DNA of 64,000 nucleotides from an uncultured Succinivibrionaceae bacterium (GTDB lineage Bacteria; Pseudomonadota; Gammaproteobacteria; Enterobacterales; Succinivibrionaceae), in assembly GCA_900539665.1 (NCBI GenBank), contig UQCV01000004.1, positions 3,464-67,463 of the forward strand, given 5' to 3'. Shown one piece after another: positions 58,282 through 64,000 of the stretch (position 1 is its first letter; every line of letters begins with the position of its first letter). Position numbers and translations under genes: made by a program. Under the pieces are notes generated by a model, which was not told the origin of the DNA, did no database searches, and saw only the letters and a program-made list of their open reading frames with translations.

Positions 58282-60036
58282 TTACTTAACCTCAGTTCCT
58301 GAAATCCAATCCTTCACTACTTGAGCTGCTAAATCAGGTTCATTCGATACCAAAGCACGCACGGCCTTGAGCAAATCTTCATCGCGATGTAAATCAGGAA
58401 GTACAATCTGCCCATTTTTAATATTGTAAAGTGAATCGTCCCCAGCGCTGTCGCCCGCTAACAAATTCAAATCATCATTACCTTCAAGTGCTACTGCTCC
58501 GTCGGCATCTTGTTCAGCCGAACCTTCTTGTTCTGGAGTACGTTTGTTAACTAAACTCATGATCATTGGGCGCACCACAAAAATTATGAGCATCACAATG
58601 ATAAGAGCACTAAACAAGATACGCGCGTACTTTTCAAAGTTTTCATTTTCGTAGAAAGGTACAGGTTCAGGTTCCCCAAAATCTTCGGTATAAAACGGTA
58701 CCGTATGCACCGCTAAGGTATCACCGCGACTTTCGTCAACACCTAACCCTTTATGCAATAGATCTGTAATGATCTCAAGTTCCTGTTCTGTTCTCGGGAT
58801 TTTAGTCACATTACCAGAAGCATCCACGCCTTCTTTGTAATTAACCGCCACAGAAATACTTAAACGCTGAATGCCACCACTATGCTTACGTGCGTGGCTA
58901 ATCGTGGTATCAACTTCATAATTACGGACCGCACTACGGCGTTCATTGCCTGAAGTGCTGCTAGTACTACTCCCAGCAACCCCTGTACTCCCTGCAGCTT
59001 GCTGTAATTCCTCGGGAATAGATGAATTAGCAGGTGGTTGATTAGAGACCGCCCCAGGCACCCCAACAGCTTTACGCCCTTGAGAATATTCTTCTGATAC
59101 TTGTTCTGATCTAATAGTAGGTTTGTCGTTATAACGCTGGCTAGTGGTTTCTTCTGTTACCGGATCTAAAGCCACAGCTACCATTGGAGTGTAGTTACCA
59201 ATCCCTAAAATCGGATTTAAGATCTCTTCAATCTTACGCTTATATGCCGCTTCTTTTTGGCTTTGTAATTCAGTGGTCCGGCGTAAAGCTTGCGAAGCTT
59301 CATCCATCGAACCGGAATTTAATAAACGCCCGTTTTGGTCAATTACAGTTACGCGAGTAGTTTCAAGGCCTTGCACGGAAGAAGCCACACTTTCCACAAT
59401 AGAATCGACTTCACCAGGGCCTAAACTACCTGAACCACCAACTTTAATTGTTACTGAAGCACTTGGCTTTTGTTCTTCACGAGAAAACACATTACGCTTA
59501 GGAATAGCGAGCAATACTTTAGCATCCACAATCTTACGATTATTCTTAAGCATATTGGCAATTTGTTGTTCACGTGCGTACTTAAGACGTTCTTCTTCTT
59601 TGCGTGCGCTCACCCCAAAAGCAGAATCCCCGAGTAGAATTTCAGAGCCATCACGAGGAGCAGAGCTAATGATGCCATCGACAGTCAAGCCTTCAACTAC
59701 TTTATCGTATTCATCAGTGCTGACCGAAATAACGTTGCGACGACCATCTAAGAGCTCATTGTATTCATATGCGTATTGATGCTGCTTTAAATAAGCAATA
59801 ACCGAATTAAGTTCTTTAGTATCATCATAAGAGCCTAATGGTCTAAGGACCGGGTCACGGGCCCAAAATATAAGGACTAACCCTAATACTAAAAAGATAG
59901 ATAGGCAGAGAATAACGATAATAGAACGCATAACGTCCCCGTTCTTCAAAATGGAAAGCGGAGACTGTTTTTCTACTAGGACATCGCCACTGTCTGAGCC
60001 GTCACCATCAGAGACAACTAGTTCATTCTTGGCCAT
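58282..60036 (-). CDS. fliF: Flagellar MS-ring protein FliF
   Basis: 584 aa. Two membrane segments (about 35-58 and 470-495) flank a periplasmic ring-building region with VDAKVLLAIPKRNVFSREEQKPSASV and VTVIDQNGRLL. The short C-terminal tail binds FliG. A Ser/Gly/Thr-rich linker (about 330-370) is typical. Confidence 0.97.
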   Translation of the reverse strand: MAKNELVVSDGDGSDSGDVLVEKQSPLSILKNGDVMRSIIVILCLSIFLVLGLVLIFWARDPVLRPLGSYDDTKELNSVIAYLKQHQYAYEYNELLDGRRNVISVSTDEYDKVVEGLTVDGIISSAPRDGSEILLGDSAFGVSARKEEERLKYAREQQIANMLKNNRKIVDAKVLLAIPKRNVFSREEQKPSASVTIKVGGSGSLGPGEVDSIVESVASSVQGLETTRVTVIDQNGRLLNSGSMDEASQALRRTTELQSQKEAAYKRKIEEILNPILGIGNYTPMVAVALDPVTEETTSQRYNDKPTIRSEQVSEEYSQGRKAVGVPGAVSNQPPANSSIPEELQQAAGSTGVAGSSTSSTSGNERRSAVRNYEVDTTISHARKHSGGIQRLSISVAVNYKEGVDASGNVTKIPRTEQELEIITDLLHKGLGVDESRGDTLAVHTVPFYTEDFGEPEPVPFYENENFEKYARILFSALIIVMLIIFVVRPMIMSLVNKRTPEQEGSAEQDADGAVALEGNDDLNLLAGDSAGDDSLYNIKNGQIVLPDLHRDEDLLKAVRALVSNEPDLAAQVVKDWISGTEVK

Positions 60037-60111
60037 AATTCTTTATCCTCTCACGTAAGTTTTGCCCCAAAACCAAGGGGAACCTACTTGGTAAAAAGTC
60101 AAAATCTGACT

Positions 60112-60459
60112 TTAAATTTGCATTTGCATAATGGTCTTATATGTTTCGACCATTTTATTTCTCACTTGGATCGTAGCTTCCAAAGCCAAACCAGCCTTTT
60201 GGCCAGCAATCATAACTTCAGCTAAGCTAACGCTACGGTCACCTAATTCAAAATTAGTCTTAAGGTTACTTGAGTTCACTTGAAGATCATTAACCCCTTC
60301 AACTGCAGACTTAAGCATTGCTGCAAAATCTGCCCCACCTGCGGATTGAACCTCGTTATTGGGCATCGCTCCGCTCATTACAGCGTTTGGACCTGCAGCC
60401 TGCATGCGCATTCTCGCCATCTGCATTAGCATATCATCAGCACCAATTGACATATCCAT
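60112..60459 (-). CDS. fliE: Flagellar basal-body rod junction protein FliE
   Basis: 115 aa (E. coli 104). C-terminal SLAEVMIAGQKAGLALEATIQVRNKMVETYKTIMQMQI is the family signature. The start at 60459 follows GGAGG by eight bases; a longer frame lies upstream. It connects the MS ring to the rod and is the first gene of the cluster. Confidence 0.95.
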   Translation of the reverse strand: MDMSIGADDMLMQMARMRMQAAGPNAVMSGAMPNNEVQSAGGADFAAMLKSAVEGVNDLQVNSSNLKTNFELGDRSVSLAEVMIAGQKAGLALEATIQVRNKMVETYKTIMQMQI

Positions 60460-60507
60460 TTTCAAACCCTCCGGTGGCGTCAAAAATATAACACTCAACC
60501 TAGACTT

Positions 60508-60524
60508 TGCAAAATGAATGCCAA
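60508..60524 (-). promoter_or_regulatory. Sigma-54 promoter for the fliE operon
   Basis: On the minus strand TTGGCATTCATTTTGCA fits TGGCAC-N5-TTGCW with one mismatch (T for C) and correct -24/-12 spacing. It lies about 50 bp before the fliE start. In Vibrio and Pseudomonas the fliE operon is also sigma-54 dependent. From 60525 to 60902 I see no gene; near 60655-60680 ACCTGTACTAGCTTTAA-like direct repeats occur. Confidence 0.75.
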
Positions 60525-60902
60525 CTCGTACTTCGTTTAGGTTACGACTTTTTTCAAAACCAGAACATTAAAAGCTTAACGCTCAAACTTAAACTGCTTA
60601 TTTAGGGTCAGGGAATTCTTTCAATTTTGTTTGAAAAAGTAAACTTGTACTAGCTTTAATAAACCTGTACTAGCTTTAAGTAGTTTTAAAGCCAAACCTT
60701 CTACGAAGTTAAGCTTTAAAAGTCCATACCACTTCTTCTGATAAGACTATTTAGTCAAGTAACTATAACACGAGAAACCGCTCGGACCACGCCCCCACTT
60801 ACAAAAACGTTAAGTTGTACGAAATACAACGTTTTTCGAGGCGTAAATAATCGAGTAGGGATTTTACCACTCTAAAAAATGCCCATGCTAGGCACACAAC
60901 AG

Positions 60903-60930
60903 AAAAAACCGCAGTTTTACTGCGGTTTTC
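60903..60930 (-). terminator. Intrinsic terminator after tyrS
   Basis: AAAACCGCAG and CTGCGGTTTT pair perfectly, with a T-run on the minus strand and, less strongly, on the other. Confidence 0.88.
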
Positions 60931-60972
60931 ATAGCTTTAAATAAGCTAATACTTTTTCAAGCTAAAAAGATC

Positions 60973-62175
60973 TTAAGCTAAGGTTACACGGGCAAACTTA
61001 CGCTTACCAACCTGCCATACGTAAGTACCAGCTTGGACTAATAATTTAGCGTCAGCAATTGCTTCGCCATCACACTTAACTGCGTTTTGCTTAATCATAC
61101 GCATAGCATCAGAAGTTGAAGCCACTAAGCCTGCACTCTTAAGCATGTTTGCAACTGGCATCCCCTGAGCCCCATCAAGACTTAAGGTAACTTCAGGCAT
61201 GTCGTCTGGAATTGCATTCTTTGAGAAACGAGTTACAAAGTCATTGTATGCAGCTTCAGCCGCTTCAGCCCCATGGTAACGAGTGATAATTTCACGCGCT
61301 AATTCAACCTTCACGTCACGTGGATTAGTAGTACCAGCAGCAATACCGTCGCGGAATGCTTGAATTTCAACTAAGCTCTTAGCACTTAGAAGTTCATAGT
61401 AATTCCACATAAGATCATCGCTAATGCTCATGATCTTACCAAACATATCGTTTGGTGCATCGTGAACCCCGATGTAGTTGCCAGCAGACTTACTCATCTT
61501 CTTAACACCATCGAGACCAACCAATAAAGGCATCATAATCACAACTTGTGGTTCCATGCCTTCTTCTTTTTGCAATTCACGACCCATAAGAAGATTAAAA
61601 CGTTGGTCACTACCACCAAGTTCGATGTCAGCTTTCATCGCTACAGAGTCATACGCCTGGAGAAGCGGATAGATGAATTCGTGAATAGCGATAGAACGAC
61701 CTTCGGAGAAACGCTTCTTAAAGTCATCACGTTCAAGCATACGGGCCACGGTCTGACGCGCTGCAAGCTTAATCATGCCTTCAGCCCCGAGCTTTGATAA
61801 CCATTCTGAGTTATAAACGATCTTAGTCTTAGCCGGATCCAAAACCTTAAAAGCCTGTTCAGCGTAGGTCTTAGCATTTTCAATAATGCTTTCACGGGAC
61901 AATGGTGGACGGGTAGCGTTTTTACCAGTAGGATCCCCAACGGCTGCGGTAAAGTCACCGATAAGAAGATTTACTTCATGGCCAAGATCCTGAAAAACTC
62001 TAAGCTTATTAAGAATAACAGTGTGCCCAAGGTGAATATCAGGAGCGGTTGGGTCCATCCCAAGTTTTACTCTAAGTGGACGACCAAGAGCAAGCTTAGC
62101 CTTAAGTTCTTCAAGAGGAATAACGGTTTCTGCACCGCGAGTAATCTCGGCCAGAGCCTCATCAATTGATACCAT
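60973..62175 (-). CDS. tyrS: Tyrosyl-tRNA synthetase
   Basis: 400 aa. Class I synthetase. The HIGH-like site is [12 protein letters not shown] and the KMSKS site is [13 protein letters not shown]. The C-terminal S4 RNA-binding domain begins near residue 330 ([29 protein letters not shown]). It is the longer-HLGH form found in Haemophilus and Pseudomonas (TyrZ-like), not the E. coli TyrS form. The start at 62175 ([11 protein letters not shown]) has GGAG six bases before it; a longer frame from 62247 is not supported. It stands alone, next to anmK on the opposite strand. Confidence 0.94.
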   Translation of the reverse strand: MVSIDEALAEITRGAETVIPLEELKAKLALGRPLRVKLGMDPTAPDIHLGHTVILNKLRVFQDLGHEVNLLIGDFTAAVGDPTGKNATRPPLSRESIIENAKTYAEQAFKVLDPAKTKIVYNSEWLSKLGAEGMIKLAARQTVARMLERDDFKKRFSEGRSIAIHEFIYPLLQAYDSVAMKADIELGGSDQRFNLLMGRELQKEEGMEPQVVIMMPLLVGLDGVKKMSKSAGNYIGVHDAPNDMFGKIMSISDDLMWNYYELLSAKSLVEIQAFRDGIAAGTTNPRDVKVELAREIITRYHGAEAAEAAYNDFVTRFSKNAIPDDMPEVTLSLDGAQGMPVANMLKSAGLVASTSDAMRMIKQNAVKCDGEAIADAKLLVQAGTYVWQVGKRKFARVTLA

Positions 62176-62677
62176 CAGATTCTCCAGTATATCTTTAAGA
62201 ATGGTGTGATAATGCCAAAAACAAATAGAATCTCGTTTTATTGACACATCCGAGCTTTTGCCAATTCGTGCGTGATATGTAAGCCCGAATTAAGGCAAGT
62301 TAAATTTATTTCTATTGATTTTTGGTAAGTTGTAATAGCATTCCGTTTAAGTCAAAGCACGGAACATAATGGACGGATTATAGCACACTTCCAAGCAATT
62401 TTTGCTACGACGCGCTAGAGAACCTATTAGGACGGATTTAATAAGCAAAATTAGACCTTACTCGTCGTATTAACGCCCCAAATTAAACCTAAAAAATAAA
62501 ATCCCTATAAATAAAAAATCAAAATTTTAACTAAAAAAACAAAGACTTGAAAAATTAAACCCCCATTATAAAGTCACGGTTATACCACAAACTTAAAATT
62601 TTACCTCTTCATACCTACAAACAAACCTTCTAACCATTAAGGCATAATGATCAACCACTCACAAATCAAGGTGTAAT
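62176..62677. other. Divergent intergenic region between tyrS and anmK
   Basis: About 500 bp, very AT-rich from 62450. No gene, tRNA or T-box-like leader was recognised. Confidence 0.4.
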
Positions 62678-62707
62678 TTGGGTAATTTTGTATGTTTGCG
62701 GTATAAT
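62678..62707 (+). promoter_or_regulatory. Predicted anmK promoter
   Basis: TTGGGT (62678-62683), an 18-bp spacer and a perfect TATAAT (62702-62707), about 50 bp before the start codon. Confidence 0.65.
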
Positions 62708-62759
62708 TCAATTAGTTTTACAAACAATATATGAAATATGAGAGACAAAGGAAGATTAC

Positions 62760-63863
62760 ATGAGTCTTTTTATCGGATTGATGTCTGGTACTAGCATCGA
62801 CGGTATTGACGCCGTCTTGGCCGATTTCGACCAAGCAAATGGCCCTAAAATCATTGCCACTTGCGAAATGCCATGGACCCGTGAAGAACATAGGACTTTA
62901 AACGCCCTCTGTACTCCCGGCGCTGATGAAATTCATCGTAGTGGCTTAGCTGCAAACCTTTATGCCGATAAGGCTGCTACTTTAGTCAATAAAATGTTGG
63001 CTGCCTCCCCTTACAAAGCTTACGAAATTGAAGCCATCGCTTCACACGGGCAAACTATTAGACATGAACCAAACAATGGTTTTTCCGTACAAATCGGTAA
63101 CCACGCTCGCTTAGCAGCACTTACTGGAATCGACGTTATCTGTGATTTCCGTTCTATGGATTTAGCCTGTGGTGGCCAAGGGGCTCCGTTAGTTCCGGCT
63201 TTTCATAGTGAAATTTGTTCACACCCTACCCAAACTCGCTACATTGTTAATATCGGTGGCATTGCTAACGTTACAGCTTTAATCCCAGGGCATCATGTTT
63301 TTGGATTTGATACTGGGCCTGGTAATACCTTGATGGACTTTTTAGCTGAACGATTACTCAACCAAAGCTGCGACGCTAACGGAGATACCGCGGCCCGTGG
63401 GGAAATTAAAGAAAGTATCGTCAACTTCTATTTGGAAGAACCATACTTCAAACTTCAACCACCAAAATCTACTGGGCGTGAACTTTTTAACCAAGGTTTC
63501 TTAAATCGTTGCCAACGTTTTACCTTCTTATCTCCAGAAGATAAACTTGCTACCATTACTGAACTTACCGCCATTAGCATTATTCGTGGGATCAAGAGTA
63601 TTGGCATTCCTGGTGATATTTATGTTTGCGGTGGTGGTCTTCACAACAGTTACTTAATGTCTCGCCTTAAGCACCACGCCGAATTATGCTCTTTAGGGCA
63701 AGTGCGCTCGATCGCTGCCTTAGGTATAGACCCTGATTTTCTAGAAGCCTTAGCTTTTGCGTGGCTTGGCTATAAGTTCAAACGCCACGAAGCTTTAGAT
63801 ATGTCATGGGTAACAGGAGCTAAACGCAAAGCGGTGCTAGGTTGCTTATATCCGCACCCATAA
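62760..63863 (+). CDS. anmK: Anhydro-N-acetylmuramic acid kinase
   Basis: 367 aa (E. coli 369). It opens and phosphorylates 1,6-anhydro-MurNAc from recycled peptidoglycan to MurNAc-6-P. The ATP-binding start FIGLMSGTSIDGIDAVL is diagnostic; SHGQTIRHEP, NIGGIANVT, FDTGPGNTLMD and VCGGGLHN are the other ASKHA motifs. The ATG has GGAAG upstream. It is a single gene with its own promoter and terminator. Confidence 0.96.
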   Translation: MSLFIGLMSGTSIDGIDAVLADFDQANGPKIIATCEMPWTREEHRTLNALCTPGADEIHRSGLAANLYADKAATLVNKMLAASPYKAYEIEAIASHGQTIRHEPNNGFSVQIGNHARLAALTGIDVICDFRSMDLACGGQGAPLVPAFHSEICSHPTQTRYIVNIGGIANVTALIPGHHVFGFDTGPGNTLMDFLAERLLNQSCDANGDTAARGEIKESIVNFYLEEPYFKLQPPKSTGRELFNQGFLNRCQRFTFLSPEDKLATITELTAISIIRGIKSIGIPGDIYVCGGGLHNSYLMSRLKHHAELCSLGQVRSIAALGIDPDFLEALAFAWLGYKFKRHEALDMSWVTGAKRKAVLGCLYPHP

Positions 63864-63886
63864 AGCCTAGCTTAGGCTTTGCTTTA
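63862..63886 (+). terminator. Probable terminator after anmK
   Basis: AAAGCCTA and TAGGCTTT pair around a 3-base loop immediately after the stop codon, followed by GCTTTACTT. A further inverted repeat, AACTCGGA / TCCGAGTT (63944-63989), lies at the window end. Confidence 0.6.
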
Positions 63887-64000
63887 CTTAGCTTGGGGGC
63901 TTTGGCACCTAAGTAAAACTAAGTAAATCTAATAGCAAGTAAAAACTCGGATTTTCATATTTTTTATGACATATGAGTAAGTCCGAGTTCATAGCCCCGC

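Overview
The window looks like chromosome from a low-GC, motile, facultatively or strictly anaerobic gammaproteobacterium. A member of Aeromonadales such as Succinivibrionaceae is my best guess. The reasons are fused trpGD and trpCF genes, a lonH-fabA pair, a YbjD-type OLD nuclease, a UPF0149 protein, an MSHA-type pilus protein, CRP- and FNR-type DNA sites, sigma-54 promoters in the flagellar cluster, and the rimP-nusA-infB-rbfA-truB order. No rRNA, tRNA or CRISPR array was recognised.

Layout. 1-3.4 kb is the 3' part of a huge secreted, MshQ-like protein. 4-9.3 kb carries glycogen phosphorylase (glgP) and phosphoglucomutase (pgm), both on the minus strand; glgP lies behind an FNR-type box and two near-perfect CRP-type boxes. 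9.8-12.4 kb holds a UPF0149 gene, a candidate sigma-54-driven small RNA (about 11174-11254), and suhB behind a structured leader. 12.5-17 kb has a ybjD-like OLD ATPase and then an accessory patch: an IS200/IS605 relic with the end of tnpB, a foreign-looking AAA/DUF4143 ATPase, and an IS3-like relic. 17.1-20.6 kb holds lonH, fabA and a GNAT acetyltransferase. 20.8-27.9 kb is a complete attenuator-controlled trp operon (trpL-E-GD-CF-B-A). 28.5-31 kb has two unfamiliar proteins. 31.2-37.4 kb is the translation/transcription operon on the minus strand. 38.3-43.2 kb has an IS200/IS605-type MITE, cspD, a degenerate GGDEF protein and ppnN. 43.7-46.1 kb has a repeat-rich lipoprotein and gdhA with a structured leader. 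46.2-46.5 kb is a second, collapsed copy of the accessory patch. 46.6-60.5 kb is the flagellar basal-body/export cluster fliE to fliR on the minus strand, with sigma-54 promoter matches before fliE and fliK. 61-63.9 kb carries tyrS and anmK.

How parts fit together. glgP and pgm interconvert glycogen, glucose-1-P and glucose-6-P, and the glgP control region suggests regulation by oxygen and carbon status. The fli genes build the MS ring, C ring, rod junction and export gate. The trp genes make tryptophan from chorismate and sense charged tRNA-Trp through the leader peptide.

Most unusual items: the sigma-54 small RNA candidate; the pair of loci (14.7-16.7 kb and 46.2-46.5 kb) that share the same two mobile-element ends in the same order, with and without the ATPase segment between them; structured leaders before suhB and gdhA; and a GGDEF protein that lost its active site but keeps an RxxD I-site-like motif. 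All functional claims come from reading the sequence alone, without database searches.
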